Shown one piece after another: positions 1-8,983 of a stretch of DNA of 64,000 nt. The stretch's first letter is position 1; each line of letters begins with the position of its first letter. A program made the position numbers and the translations under genes. The stretch is from NCBI GenBank assembly GCA_002433055.1, contig DJHJ01000014.1:1-64000 (forward strand), given 5' to 3'. Origin of the DNA: Acidobacteriia bacterium UBA6623. GTDB taxonomy: Bacteria; Acidobacteriota; Terriglobia; Bryobacterales; UBA6623. The notes under the pieces are model-generated. The model did not search any database and was not told where the DNA came from. It saw only the letters and a list, made by a program, of their open reading frames with translations.

Positions 1-152
1 TCCGATGAGCACTAGAATACCCTAAAAATTCAACTTGCTACACCTATTGGCTGAAATCTCGTTCAGATATGACATACCGTGAATTTCTTTCTTACACTGA
101 AATTGGCACTACAGCTCACTGATGTGATGCACGAGACGGCTCTTTATTTGTA

Positions 153-3080
153 ATGAAAGACTATCCTTCTGATTTGGCCGAACAATTCCGAAAGGAAGTT
201 GAGGGGGAAGTTCGCTTTGATTCTTACTCAAAGGTTCTTTACAGTACGGACGCAAGTGTTTGGCAGATGGAACCGATCGGAGTGGTCATACCACGCCATG
301 CAGACGATATTGTGGCCCTGACTGGTACTGCAGCGAGGAATCAAGTGCCGATTTTGGCACGCGGTGGCGGCACGAGTCTTTCTGGACAGACCGTGGGACA
401 TGCTGTGCAAGTCGATTTTGCGAAATACATGAACAACATCCTTGAATGCAATACGGAGGAATGTTGGGTGCGAGTACAACCAGGTGTTGTGCAGGATCAA
501 CTGAACAATTACTTAAAACCACTTGGTTTCAGTTTTGGTCCGGATACATCGTCGAGTAGTCGGGCGACGATTGGTGGCATGATTGGTAACAACTCCGCAG
601 GATCTCATTCAATCATTCACGGAAAGACTATTGACCATGTCCTGGAACTAAAAGTAGTACTTTCTGATGGTTCTGAAGTAGTCCTTGGGCCAGTTGACGA
701 TGCTACATTAGAGCGGCTCGTTAGTGTAGACAGCCTCGAAGGCCACATTTATCGAGATTTATTGACTCTTGGTGACCGATGGAGAGATGAGATTTTGGAA
801 CGGTTTCCGAAACTCATGCGTCGTGTTAGTGGCTACAACTTGGACGAACTGGTAAGCAATTCTTCGAAGAAATTTGGAGCCGGGTATTCAAGCTCCCCCG
901 GACCACTCAACTTGGCTCGGATGATTGTTGGAAGCGAAGGAACCTTAGCAGTGGTGAGTGAAGCCAAAGTTCGTATTGTGCCTCTACCAAAAAGCAAAGG
1001 TATTTTAGTTGTGCAATTTCGCTCTCTGCTTGAATCGGTTGAGCCTTCACAGGAAATTGTTACTCATCAGCCTGCCGCAGTCGAATTGATGGATGATTTT
1101 ATTCTCAATCAAGCACGTAACTCCCCCAATTTTTCCGACCACTTAGACTTTGTTGACAGTGATGCTGCTGCCGTAATGGTAGTTGAGTTTTATGGCGACA
1201 GTGAGACAGAAGTGCGGTCTAAAATCGAACGGTTGAAGACCCATTTGGAACGCAGACAGATTGGCTTTGGCTACATCACATTGACTGATCCATTTGAACA
1301 GCAGCACATCTGGCAAGTACGAAAGCAAGCACTCGGTTTGCTGATGAGTGTTAAGGGCGATAAAAAACCAATTGCCTTTGTCGAAGATCCGGCTGTCCCA
1401 ATCGAGCATTTGCCAGCTTTCTTAAAGGAGTTTCGAGGTATTCTTGAGAGCCATGATGCTCGTGGTGGCTATTATGGTCACGCCTCAGTGGGATGTCTCC
1501 ACGTTCGTCCTGCCATCGATCTCAAACAAGCTTCTGAAGTTCATAAGATGCGACAAATTGGAGACGAAGTCTGCCAGCTAGTGATGAATTTCGGTGGTTC
1601 GATGAGCGGAGAACACGGTGACGGTATTGCGCGCGGAAAATTCAACCAGGTTCTATTTGGGCCAGAGGTTTATCAGGCATTTGTTGAAGCCAAAAACATT
1701 TTTGACCCCAAAAATCTGATGAATCCCGGCAAAGTTGTCGATGCCCCAGAAGTTACTGAAAATCTTCGTTTGGGTGCTGATTATCAAACCATAAATATCA
1801 AAACGCATCTCGACTTTTCGAAAGAGGGTGGTTTTTCTAGAGCCGTCGAGATGTGCAACGGTATGGGTGTTTGCCGAAAGCGCGATGTGGGAACAATGTG
1901 TCCTTCCTATCACGCCACGCTCGAGGAAGAGCATTCAACGCGTGGTCGAGCGAACGCATTACGTGCGGCACTGTCGGGGGCTTTACCGCCAGACGAGCTC
2001 ATATCGAAGCGCATGTATGATGTTCTAGACCTATGTCTAGAGTGTAAAGGATGCAAACATGAGTGTCCTTCGAACGTAGATTTAGCAAAAATAAAGTATG
2101 AATTTTTGGCGCAATATAATGAGAAATATGGCGTACCACTAAGAGCGAAAATCTTTGCACATGTCGAGACACTCAATCGGTGGGGAAACAGATTTGCTTC
2201 CCTAGCAAATCTGACGATGGGACTGCGCTCAGTGAAATGGTTAATCGAACGGGTTGTTGGCATAGATCGACGTCGACAAATGCCCCCTTTTGCGCCTGAA
2301 ACTTTTAGAAGTTGGTTCAAAAAAAGAACACAGACCGACAGTACTAATTGTCCACAGGTTGTACTGTTTGATGACTGTTTTACGAATTACAATTACCCTC
2401 AAGTTGGTCGTGCGGCGGCAGAAGTACTCGAGGCCGCAGGATTTGAAGTGATTTTGGCAGAAAAAAAATGTTGCGGCCGGCCTATGATTTCGAAAGGTCT
2501 ACTTCAGGATGCGCGTCAACTTGCCGAAGACAATGTGCGTTCACTTATAGCGTATGCTGAAGAGGGGATTCCAGTGGTGGGGTGTGAGCCGAGTTGCTTA
2601 CTGACTTTTCGGGATGAATACAAGGAACTGGTTTCTGGACCCGATGTGGAAAAAGTTGCTGGTAACTGCTACATGATTGATGAGTTTCTAATCGAAAGAA
2701 ATGAACTCGGGGAACTACACTTGCCTTTTACTGAGAGGGCTGATCAACCGAGGAGTGTGTTATTTCATGGTCACTGTCATCAAAAGGCACATATCGGTAG
2801 TGTGCCCAGCCTTAAGGCTATGGATTTAGTGCCACATTTGAAGGTTTCCGAAGTCAATTCGGGGTGTTGTGGCATGGCAGGCTCGTTTGGTTTTGAGAAA
2901 GAACATTACGAACTTTCTGAGAAAATAGGTGAGCAGCGGTTGTTTCCTGCTGTTGAAGCGGCTGGTTTAGAAACAGAAATTGCTGTCAGCGGGATTTCTT
3001 GTCGTCAACAAATAGAGCACTTCACTGGACGTAACCCTAGGCATGTGATCGAAGTCTTGCGTGCCGCGTTACAAAAATAG
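153..3080 (+). CDS. FAD-binding and Fe-S oxidoreductase, D-2-hydroxyacid (D-lactate/glycolate) dehydrogenase type
   Basis: This 975-residue protein fuses a GlcD/YdiJ-like flavoprotein to a GlpC-like iron-sulfur module. The N-terminal FAD-binding half shows ARGGGTSLSGQTVG from about residue 69 and the C-terminal FAD-oxidase cap up to about residue 530. Two cysteine clusters follow (about residues 568-585 and CLECKGCKHECP near 628), as expected for two 4Fe-4S centres. Two CCG domains with EKKCCGRP (near 773) and NSGCCGMAG (near 904) complete the protein. By family it should oxidise a D-2-hydroxy acid and pass electrons to a membrane quinone; the exact substrate is inferred. The ATG at 153 has no clear Shine-Dalgarno, but the N-terminus fits family length. 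It is monocistronic, with a hairpin just after the stop. An LctP-type permease lies 53 kb away. Confidence 0.9.
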   Translation: MKDYPSDLAEQFRKEVEGEVRFDSYSKVLYSTDASVWQMEPIGVVIPRHADDIVALTGTAARNQVPILARGGGTSLSGQTVGHAVQVDFAKYMNNILECNTEECWVRVQPGVVQDQLNNYLKPLGFSFGPDTSSSSRATIGGMIGNNSAGSHSIIHGKTIDHVLELKVVLSDGSEVVLGPVDDATLERLVSVDSLEGHIYRDLLTLGDRWRDEILERFPKLMRRVSGYNLDELVSNSSKKFGAGYSSSPGPLNLARMIVGSEGTLAVVSEAKVRIVPLPKSKGILVVQFRSLLESVEPSQEIVTHQPAAVELMDDFILNQARNSPNFSDHLDFVDSDAAAVMVVEFYGDSETEVRSKIERLKTHLERRQIGFGYITLTDPFEQQHIWQVRKQALGLLMSVKGDKKPIAFVEDPAVPIEHLPAFLKEFRGILESHDARGGYYGHASVGCLHVRPAIDLKQASEVHKMRQIGDEVCQLVMNFGGSMSGEHGDGIARGKFNQVLFGPEVYQAFVEAKNIFDPKNLMNPGKVVDAPEVTENLRLGADYQTINIKTHLDFSKEGGFSRAVEMCNGMGVCRKRDVGTMCPSYHATLEEEHSTRGRANALRAALSGALPPDELISKRMYDVLDLCLECKGCKHECPSNVDLAKIKYEFLAQYNEKYGVPLRAKIFAHVETLNRWGNRFASLANLTMGLRSVKWLIERVVGIDRRRQMPPFAPETFRSWFKKRTQTDSTNCPQVVLFDDCFTNYNYPQVGRAAAEVLEAAGFEVILAEKKCCGRPMISKGLLQDARQLAEDNVRSLIAYAEEGIPVVGCEPSCLLTFRDEYKELVSGPDVEKVAGNCYMIDEFLIERNELGELHLPFTERADQPRSVLFHGHCHQKAHIGSVPSLKAMDLVPHLKVSEVNSGCCGMAGSFGFEKEHYELSEKIGEQRLFPAVEAAGLETEIAVSGISCRQQIEHFTGRNPRHVIEVLRAALQK

Positions 3081-3088
3081 AAACATTG

Positions 3089-3111
3089 CCAGAGAAGCTT
3101 TAATTTTCTGG
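3089..3111 (+). terminator. Candidate intrinsic terminator after the FAD/Fe-S dehydrogenase
   Basis: Eight nucleotides after the stop codon, CCAGAGAA (3089-3096) can pair with TTTTCTGG (3104-3111) through one G-U wobble around a 7-base loop. GTTTTG follows. The stem is short and the T-run imperfect, so terminator function is plausible but not certain. Confidence 0.45.
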
Positions 3112-3221
3112 GTTTTGATACGGATGCCCAGATATGATAGGCACCTCTCGGATGATTTAGCTAATTGAATCTTATGCAACAGATGGAAAATAGTTGCACG
3201 GTCACACTGCGACGGTATTTC

Positions 3222-3227
3222 TATACT
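3222..3227 (+). promoter_or_regulatory. Possible -10 element for the first EamA gene
   Basis: TATACT lies 42 bases before the ATG at 3269 in a 188-base intergenic gap. TTGCAC at 3194-3199 resembles a -35 but sits 22 bases away, which is too far for a standard sigma-70 promoter. Only the -10 is supported. Confidence 0.25.
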
Positions 3228-3268
3228 GCGGTTCCCCTTGAACTAATTTTGGCGGGGCAAATTTACTG

Positions 3269-4204
3269 ATGGATATCCGGCCGATTGGACTATCCACTGC
3301 GTTGTTCACACTAGGTATTTGTATTCTCTGGGGCGGCAATGTCGTCGCAATTAAATTTGGTCTTATCGCTTTTCCACCTTTTTGGAGTGCCTTTTGGCGA
3401 TTTTTGATTTGTTGCATTGTTGTGTTTTTGTGGTCACACTGGCGAGGTCTGTCACTCCTGCCCCAACGGAGTGAAATCAGACAACTCGGCATCCTGGGAT
3501 GTTTATTTACAGTACAAATCGCTTCCTTAAATCTCGGAGTTAACTGGACCTCTCCTGCTTATGGTGTGGTTCTACTCAATGCCAACCCGATCTTTGCCAA
3601 CTTACTAGCTCACTTTGTTGTTCCTGGAGACCGTCTATCTGTACGTAGGGTGATTGCCCTGCTAATGGCCTTTGGAGGAATTTGCATTGTATTTTTAGGT
3701 AACCCTGTGGAGACTCTTGCTGAGCGTCCGATGATGGGAAATTTACTTGTCATCTTGACATCCTTTTTGCTTGGTATTCGTGTAGTTTACACAAATCGTT
3801 TAGTGCAATCGATCGAGCCGGTCCGGGCCGTGTTTTGGCAAGCGATGGGCTCTTTGCCAGTTTTTTTGTTGTGTGGTTGGCTATTTGAACCACCATTACT
3901 TAGCTCTTTTGTTCCTCTCGCCTCATTGTTAGCGGTTGCGTATCAAGGTGTGATTGTTGCAGGTTTTTGCTTTGTCGGATGGACAATACTTCTCAAACAC
4001 CACAGCCCTAGCAAACTCTCGATGTTTGGGTTTGTTTCACCCATTTTTGGTGTCCTATTCAGTGGTCTTTTTTTTGGGGAACCCATAACTTCTCGTCTCT
4101 GGATTGGGCTAATTGCCGTGACACTGGGTATTTTTCTGGTAACTAGGCAAGGATCTTCACCCTCTAATCCCGCCACGGGGTTAGTAAAGGAGGATGCGCA
4201 GTGA
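3269..4204 (+). CDS. EamA/DMT-family transporter, copy 1 of 3
   Basis: A 311-residue hydrophobic protein of about ten predicted membrane helices made of two EamA repeats, in the drug/metabolite transporter superfamily. The start has the family pattern WGGNVVAIKF followed by FPPFWSAFWRF. The middle has AYGVVLLNANPIF and the second repeat has a conserved FGVLFSGLFFGEP. Such proteins usually export amino acids or other small metabolites from the inner membrane; the substrate is unknown here. It heads a three-gene run of paralogues, and its TGA overlaps the GTG start of the next copy, which argues for co-translation. Confidence 0.85.
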   Translation: MDIRPIGLSTALFTLGICILWGGNVVAIKFGLIAFPPFWSAFWRFLICCIVVFLWSHWRGLSLLPQRSEIRQLGILGCLFTVQIASLNLGVNWTSPAYGVVLLNANPIFANLLAHFVVPGDRLSVRRVIALLMAFGGICIVFLGNPVETLAERPMMGNLLVILTSFLLGIRVVYTNRLVQSIEPVRAVFWQAMGSLPVFLLCGWLFEPPLLSSFVPLASLLAVAYQGVIVAGFCFVGWTILLKHHSPSKLSMFGFVSPIFGVLFSGLFFGEPITSRLWIGLIAVTLGIFLVTRQGSSPSNPATGLVKEDAQ

Positions 4205-5166
4205 AGCAAGGACCTACTACTGTTGGATCCTCTTCCTCTAAAACTATTGATTGGAAAGTTGCGCTGGTCGCCTTTTTCCTCTCAGCATTCTGGGGTGGTA
4301 ACGTTATTGCAATTAAATTTACCCTCACTGCCTTTTCTCCCCTTTGGAATGCTTTTTGGCGCTTACTAGTTGCTTCACCAATTCTCTATGGATGGACACG
4401 TGCACGAGGTGTGTCTTTAATGCCTGCATCTGGAGAACTAAGACAGTTTTGCATTCTGAGTGGTGTGTTCGTAGTGCAGATTACCTTGCTGAACTTTGGA
4501 ACACATTTTACATCGGCAGCTTATGCTTCGGTGCTGATGAACAGTTATCCAATTTTTACCAATGTTGTGGCACATTTTTTTGTCTCCGATGACCGCATCA
4601 CACCGTTAAGAGTTTTAGGTTTGACAGCAGCGTTTGCAGGGATCTGCATAGCCCTTCTGGGGGAACCCGATGGACGAATGGCTTCACAGCCTGTTTTTGG
4701 CAATGTGATTTGTGTTGGCACAGCACTTTTGTTTGCTGTAAGAATGATCTACACGCAGTATCTTGTACGATCCACTGATCCGTCCCGCACAATCTTTTGG
4801 CAGACCATAGCTGCCATACCAGTATTTGGGTTGGCAGCTTTATTGTTTGAACCGTATCCAATACTACCTATTAGATGGACGACATTGATGGCACTTCTCT
4901 ACCAAGGGACGATCGCTGGAGGACTGGCTTTCATAGTCTGGGCTAAACTGTTGCGGCGTGTGCCAGCCGGTGCTCTGTCGGTTTTTTCCTTTCCAACGCC
5001 GATTTTTGGTGTCCTATTCAGCGCTTGGTTTTTTTCAGAGGCGATACCTTCGGCGTTGGTGGTCGGCGTGATTGGGGTTGTAGTGGGTATTGTCGTAGTG
5101 ACCTTAGAATCACAACCGGAAGATCGTATTAGAAAATCAAATAAATTGAGTAGACCTGGAGTCTAA
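4201..5166 (+). CDS. EamA/DMT-family transporter, copy 2 of 3
   Basis: A 321-residue, ten-helix EamA-type permease. It shares WGGNVIAIKF, AYASVLMNSYPIF and FGVLFSAWFFSE with its neighbours, so it is a tandem paralogue. It begins with GTG at 4201, overlapping the previous TGA, and is preceded by AAAGGAGG at about 4186-4193, a strong ribosome-binding site that supports this start. The C-terminus adds a short charged tail (ESQPEDRIRKSN) expected in the cytoplasm. The substrate is not predictable. Confidence 0.85.
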   Translation: MKQGPTTVGSSSSKTIDWKVALVAFFLSAFWGGNVIAIKFTLTAFSPLWNAFWRLLVASPILYGWTRARGVSLMPASGELRQFCILSGVFVVQITLLNFGTHFTSAAYASVLMNSYPIFTNVVAHFFVSDDRITPLRVLGLTAAFAGICIALLGEPDGRMASQPVFGNVICVGTALLFAVRMIYTQYLVRSTDPSRTIFWQTIAAIPVFGLAALLFEPYPILPIRWTTLMALLYQGTIAGGLAFIVWAKLLRRVPAGALSVFSFPTPIFGVLFSAWFFSEAIPSALVVGVIGVVVGIVVVTLESQPEDRIRKSNKLSRPGV

Positions 5167-5183
5167 AGAATCCACTGAACGGT

Positions 5184-6101
5184 ATGAGTAATTCCTTTTC
5201 TATTGTTCCAATCGGACGTCAATCAATCGCACTTGCCCTCTTGGTCAATTTTATTAGAGGAGGCAATCAGGTTGCTTTGAAGTTGGCGCTCGGAGCGTAT
5301 GCACCCTTTTGGACTGCTTTTGGAAGGATGGCAATCGGTGCAACTGTGGTCGGTTTCTGGTCGCTTTTTCGTGCCGTTCCAATTGTTCCACGAACCGATG
5401 AACGCCGGGGGTTGCTGATTCTTGGCCTCCTCTTTACCGCCCAGATTGGTCTTATGCACTATGGCGCTGATTTTACTTCGCCGTCATATGCCAGTGTTTT
5501 AATGAACAGCAATCCAATATTTTCGAACCTTTTGGCTCACTTTGTAATTTCCGGAGACCGTCTTTCACAAAGACGATTATTTGGTCTAGTGATCGCTTTT
5601 ACTGGAGTGTGTACGGTCTTTTTTGGGAAACCAGAGGAGCGTTTGGCGTCTGATCCTCTGTTCGGCAATCTGTTGCTATTGTTGTCCAGTATTCTGGTTG
5701 CCGTCCGTGTGGTTTATACGCACCATCTCGTTCAGAAAATCGAACCTGAAAAAGCAGCGTTTTGGCAAATGATCTTTTCATTGCCTCTGTTTCTTATCGC
5801 GGGGTTATGGAGTGCTTCGGAAGTACCTTATTACATAGACTGGATGGCTTTGTCAGGCGTTTTTTACCAAGGAGCGATCGTTGGAGGACTGGCTTTCACA
5901 GTCTGGGCGTACTTACTGCGACGTCATACTCCAGGGTTATTGACATTCTTCAATTTCACAGTCCCGGTTTTTGGAGTGTTGCTAAGTGTGTTTGTGATGG
6001 AGGAAACAGTTACGGCAAGATTGGCTCTCGGTGTGTGTGCCGTTTTTGTTGGTATTTGGTTGGCGACAGGATCTTCCAAAAAAATACCACTAGAAAAATA
6101 A
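5184..6101 (+). CDS. EamA/DMT-family transporter, copy 3 of 3
   Basis: A 305-residue EamA-type inner-membrane transporter starting 17 bases after copy 2. It keeps the paralogous landmarks: GGNQVALKLAL near the N-terminus, SYASVLMNSNPIF, VRVVYTHHLVQ and a C-terminal FGVLLSVF. The tryptophan of the WGGN motif is replaced by arginine (RGGN), so it is the most diverged of the three in the first repeat and may differ in substrate. It ends next to a long inverted repeat separating it from a convergent small gene. Confidence 0.83.
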   Translation: MSNSFSIVPIGRQSIALALLVNFIRGGNQVALKLALGAYAPFWTAFGRMAIGATVVGFWSLFRAVPIVPRTDERRGLLILGLLFTAQIGLMHYGADFTSPSYASVLMNSNPIFSNLLAHFVISGDRLSQRRLFGLVIAFTGVCTVFFGKPEERLASDPLFGNLLLLLSSILVAVRVVYTHHLVQKIEPEKAAFWQMIFSLPLFLIAGLWSASEVPYYIDWMALSGVFYQGAIVGGLAFTVWAYLLRRHTPGLLTFFNFTVPVFGVLLSVFVMEETVTARLALGVCAVFVGIWLATGSSKKIPLEK

Positions 6102-6111
6102 CAATGCTATG

Positions 6112-6149
6112 AGGTTGAAGTATCACAGCGAGTTATAATACTTCAGCTT
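6112..6149. terminator. Candidate bidirectional terminator hairpin between convergent genes
   Basis: TGAAGTAT (6116-6123) is a perfect inverted repeat of ATACTTCA (6138-6145) with a 14-base loop. The stem extends outward through mixed Watson-Crick and G-U pairs to about 6112/6149. It lies between the stop of the third EamA gene and the stop of the convergent small gene, the expected place for a shared terminator. There is no strong T-run. Confidence 0.45.
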
Positions 6150-6364
6150 ACTTGAGCGAGTCGCTTGTAGCCTTTAACGTAAAAGTTCTGAAAGTCCCAA
6201 GTGTTTGGTAAGTCCCTTGGAGGATGTTTTTGGTAGGCAACAACAAATGCACCGCCTTTCATTAAGGGACGCCACTCAATTCGGGGTTGAAATTTAACAA
6301 ACTCGGGGAATTGTTCTAGGGCTTCATCCAGAGCTTGTTTAGATATTGTGGCGTCTATTGTCAA
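6143..6364 (-). CDS. Small conserved-looking hypothetical protein (73 aa)
   Basis: A soluble 73-residue protein that I do not recognise. It starts with TTG at 6364, preceded by AGAGG at normal Shine-Dalgarno spacing, which supports both the reading frame and the unusual start. The sequence mixes acidic and aromatic residues (FPEFVKFQPRIEW) and has no signal peptide, membrane segment or cysteine motif. It is transcribed divergently from the 277-residue unknown at 6439. No function is assigned. Confidence 0.6.
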   Translation of the reverse strand: MTIDATISKQALDEALEQFPEFVKFQPRIEWRPLMKGGAFVVAYQKHPPRDLPNTWDFQNFYVKGYKRLAQVS

Positions 6365-6438
6365 TATTTTCCTCTTCTCCTGATTCTAGACTGTGGAAGA
6401 TCGAATTGGGTTAAATCTAATGATTCAGCATTCTGATT

Positions 6439-7272
6439 TTGACTGAACTGCTAGAATCTGGTTTTTTAAAGTTAATGTCAACCTCTCAGAAAATTCCCTT
6501 AAAAGAGTTTGCCGAACAGTGTCGTGATCAAGCAATTCCCCTGAGTAGTCTATTTAGCTATTTTTGCGTGTCTCGAATCGAAGGTGATGTACTGAATCGC
6601 TTGTTGCATGAACCCGTGGCGGCCATACCTCCTGAACTTGGCAAGCTCTATAAGTGCATTCGCGTTATTCTCGTGCCTTATCTAGGTAATTTACCTCTAG
6701 AAAAAAAATTGAATCGTTTAACTAGTTCTCGTGCAGGAATTGCCTCAAAAATAACTCCACAAAGAATTGTCTCGTTCACTTCTCCACCCGAAAGTCAGCG
6801 TATTATCTCCGACACACTAAGATGTGAGAATGAGGCTTTCATCTTTCTCGCTGTTACTGACGAGGATTCTGCCGATTTACATTATGGGTTTTACGGTAGT
6901 GTGGCTCACTTAATTTGTGAGAGTCTCGATGAGGATAGGGTGGCAGAGTTTACTGAGCTTCTCCGTAAGGAGCTAACGGATCGTGTCCATGGGGAAATTG
7001 ACGAATGCAGTTGGAACCTCAAAGAAGATCTCCTAAGACGTCAGAGCAACCCTACACGGAATACAAAACTATTACGCGGATATTTGCGTCAGTCCATGCA
7101 AGACACTCTCACGCTGTACATGCACGGATTATGTTGTGACATTGATCTCGAAACGGCCCCCCGGCAGCTCAACAGTCGGGATATCCGTCGCAGACTTAAC
7201 CTACTTCGCCAAATTTTTCCACCTCCTCCTGGTTTTGCACTATTTCCGGAAGAGTTAGACAGGCGACATTGA
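6439..7272 (+). CDS. Hypothetical protein of unknown family (277 aa)
   Basis: A soluble, charged protein without a signal peptide, membrane segment or recognisable catalytic motif. It has an acidic centre (AVTDEDSADLHYGFYG) and an arginine-rich C-terminus (SRDIRRRLNLLRQ) followed by a proline-rich tail. The frame opens at TTG 6439. ATG at 6475 is an alternative start, and neither has a good ribosome-binding site. The next gene on the same strand, a DapA-like aldolase, begins about 50 bases later, so the two may be co-transcribed. Codon use looks like that of its neighbours. Confidence 0.6.
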   Translation: MTELLESGFLKLMSTSQKIPLKEFAEQCRDQAIPLSSLFSYFCVSRIEGDVLNRLLHEPVAAIPPELGKLYKCIRVILVPYLGNLPLEKKLNRLTSSRAGIASKITPQRIVSFTSPPESQRIISDTLRCENEAFIFLAVTDEDSADLHYGFYGSVAHLICESLDEDRVAEFTELLRKELTDRVHGEIDECSWNLKEDLLRRQSNPTRNTKLLRGYLRQSMQDTLTLYMHGLCCDIDLETAPRQLNSRDIRRRLNLLRQIFPPPPGFALFPEELDRRH

Positions 7273-7321
7273 AGGAGACGATACTGAAGGAAGCAACAAA
7301 GTTAAATTGAGGACTACAAAA

Positions 7322-8392
7322 ATGAATATGCCACCTAAACCGATTCTCAAGCATCTTCGTCAAGGTGCTGTCATACCAGCTCATCCGCTTGCTCTGAATA
7401 GTCGAAGGAAACTCGATGAAAAACGTCAACGCGCGTTAACACGCTACTACATCGCTGCAGGTGCTGGTGGTGTAGCGGTGGGTGTTCATACGACCCAATT
7501 CGGTATTCACGACCCAAAAATTGGGTTGTTGCAGCCAGTTCTTGAGTTAGCTGCTGAAACCCTCGACTCTTACGCTCCGAAAAAGGGTGCAAAGATGATT
7601 CGAGTGGCTGGAGTTGTTGGACCAACGCGTCAGGCAGTTAGGGAAGCTGCGACAGCCGCTGAACTCGGTTATCACGCTGGACTGCTGAACCTTGGTGGTT
7701 TGCACAAGCTATCCCCGAGTAAGTTGATTAAGCATGTACGTTTGGTTGCTGAAGCCATTCCAATCTTTGGGTTTTATCTACAGCCAGCCATGGGTGGAAT
7801 TGCCCTGCCATATTCGTTTTGGCGTGAATTTGTCGAGATTGAAAATGTTGTTGCCATTAAAATTGCGGCTTTCAATCGTTACCAAACTCTCGATGTTGTG
7901 AGGGCTGTAGCCGAGTCAGGTCGTGCTGGCAAAATTGCACTTTACACTGGCAACGACGACAACATAGTTGGTGATTTACTTACGGGATTCCGTTTTGAAC
8001 AGGACAAGAGAGCAACGACAGTCCACATTGTAGGTGGGCTTTTGGGGCACTGGGCTTTCTGGACACGCCGTGCAGTTGATTACTGGATGGAATGTCGACG
8101 TATCTCAGTACAACAAAAACTTCCGGTCCCTCCTCGTATGATGACACTCAACACGCAGGTTACAGATTTGAATGCTGCGGCTTTCGATGCAGCCAACAAT
8201 TTTGTTGGTGCCGTTCCTGGTGTACTCGAAATACTCCGTAGGCAAGGGCTACTGAAAGGAATTTGGTGTTTGAACCGCAAGGAGACTCTTTCGCCGGGAC
8301 AGAAAGCTGAAATAGACCGTGTTTGTACGGCCTATCCTGACCTAAACGACACCTCACTCGTGAAAGCCAATCTGGATGAGTGGTTACGCTAA
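7322..8392 (+). CDS. Dihydrodipicolinate synthase (DapA)-family aldolase/lyase
   Basis: A TIM-barrel protein of the DapA/N-acetylneuraminate lyase superfamily, about 356 residues, longer than classical DapA (about 290). The Schiff-base lysine is probably the one in VVAIKIAAFNRY, with a GFYLQPAMGG strand before it. The N-terminus (GAVIPAHPLALN) and C-terminus (NRKETLSPGQKAEIDRV) match the long uncharacterised members rather than the lysine-pathway enzyme. I chose ATG 7322 because AGGA precedes it at good spacing; TTG 7307 is also open. It should cleave or form a 2-oxo acid aldol; the substrate is unknown. It converges on the cytochrome c gene. Confidence 0.8.
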   Translation: MNMPPKPILKHLRQGAVIPAHPLALNSRRKLDEKRQRALTRYYIAAGAGGVAVGVHTTQFGIHDPKIGLLQPVLELAAETLDSYAPKKGAKMIRVAGVVGPTRQAVREAATAAELGYHAGLLNLGGLHKLSPSKLIKHVRLVAEAIPIFGFYLQPAMGGIALPYSFWREFVEIENVVAIKIAAFNRYQTLDVVRAVAESGRAGKIALYTGNDDNIVGDLLTGFRFEQDKRATTVHIVGGLLGHWAFWTRRAVDYWMECRRISVQQKLPVPPRMMTLNTQVTDLNAAAFDAANNFVGAVPGVLEILRRQGLLKGIWCLNRKETLSPGQKAEIDRVCTAYPDLNDTSLVKANLDEWLR

Positions 8393-8394
8393 AT

Positions 8395-8408
8395 GCAACA
8401 GGCGTTGC
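8395..8408. terminator. Small hairpin between convergent genes
   Basis: GCAAC (8395-8399) and GTTGC (8404-8408) form a perfect 5-bp stem with a 4-base loop in the 20-base gap between two convergent genes. It is too short and lacks a T-run, so it is a weak terminator candidate. Confidence 0.25.
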
Positions 8409-8412
8409 TAAA

Positions 8413-8901
8413 TCAGAACACCAAGGTGTCCTTTTTGGCTTCAATTTGAGCGGCATTGACGCCAGGAACCTTCTTGAGGTCTTCTATCGATTTGAAATCT
8501 CCATTTTCGGTGCGATAACGGATGATCCTTGCGGCTTCGGATCTTTTTAGCGATAGCCGGCTTTCAAATTGAATAGCCCTGGCTTTGTTGACATTCAGTG
8601 GTGGTAGTTTTTCGGCGGGAAACCATTTTGTGAGATAGTTCAGTACAGTTTGAAGCTCGTCTTCAGTGGCCTTCATGCCAAAGCCAATCATCTTGGCTAT
8701 GGTTGTATTCCAGCCATCCTTGTCCTGTCTCAAAGAAACTGACTTTCCTATTTCATGGCACCCAACGCAGAGTCTCTGAGTTTCCTCCTTGCCGAGGCCG
8801 TTAGGAAGTGATCCATAGGTATGACCAGCTATAAAAATCGTTGCCAAAGGCAGCGATAGCCATCTTGGTTTGAGCCAATACACGTTGCTGAAAAACGACA
8901 T
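8413..8901 (-). CDS. Periplasmic cytochrome c fused to a ComEA-like helix-hairpin-helix domain
   Basis: From the ATG at 8901 the protein is about 162 residues with a signal-peptide-like start (LSLPLATIFIAG). A single haem site, CVGCH, follows at about residues 45-49, with a methionine-containing helix region (KMIGFGMKA) that could supply the axial ligand. The last 60 residues begin LNVNKAR and contain RSEAARIIRYR and SIEDLKKVPGV, the pattern of the ComEA helix-hairpin-helix domain. Upstream codons in frame extend to 9027 but overlap the preceding gene, so the shorter start is preferred. It lies directly downstream of a PQQ-like propeller gene and is probably its electron acceptor (inference). 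Confidence 0.75.
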   Translation of the reverse strand: MSFFSNVYWLKPRWLSLPLATIFIAGHTYGSLPNGLGKEETQRLCVGCHEIGKSVSLRQDKDGWNTTIAKMIGFGMKATEDELQTVLNYLTKWFPAEKLPPLNVNKARAIQFESRLSLKRSEAARIIRYRTENGDFKSIEDLKKVPGVNAAQIEAKKDTLVF

Positions 8902-8983
8902 AAAATGACAACTTTTACGATTTTGGGTGGGTAGATTAACTTGTCCCGTTTTCATCACGACGACTGGATCTTTTACGATGAAC

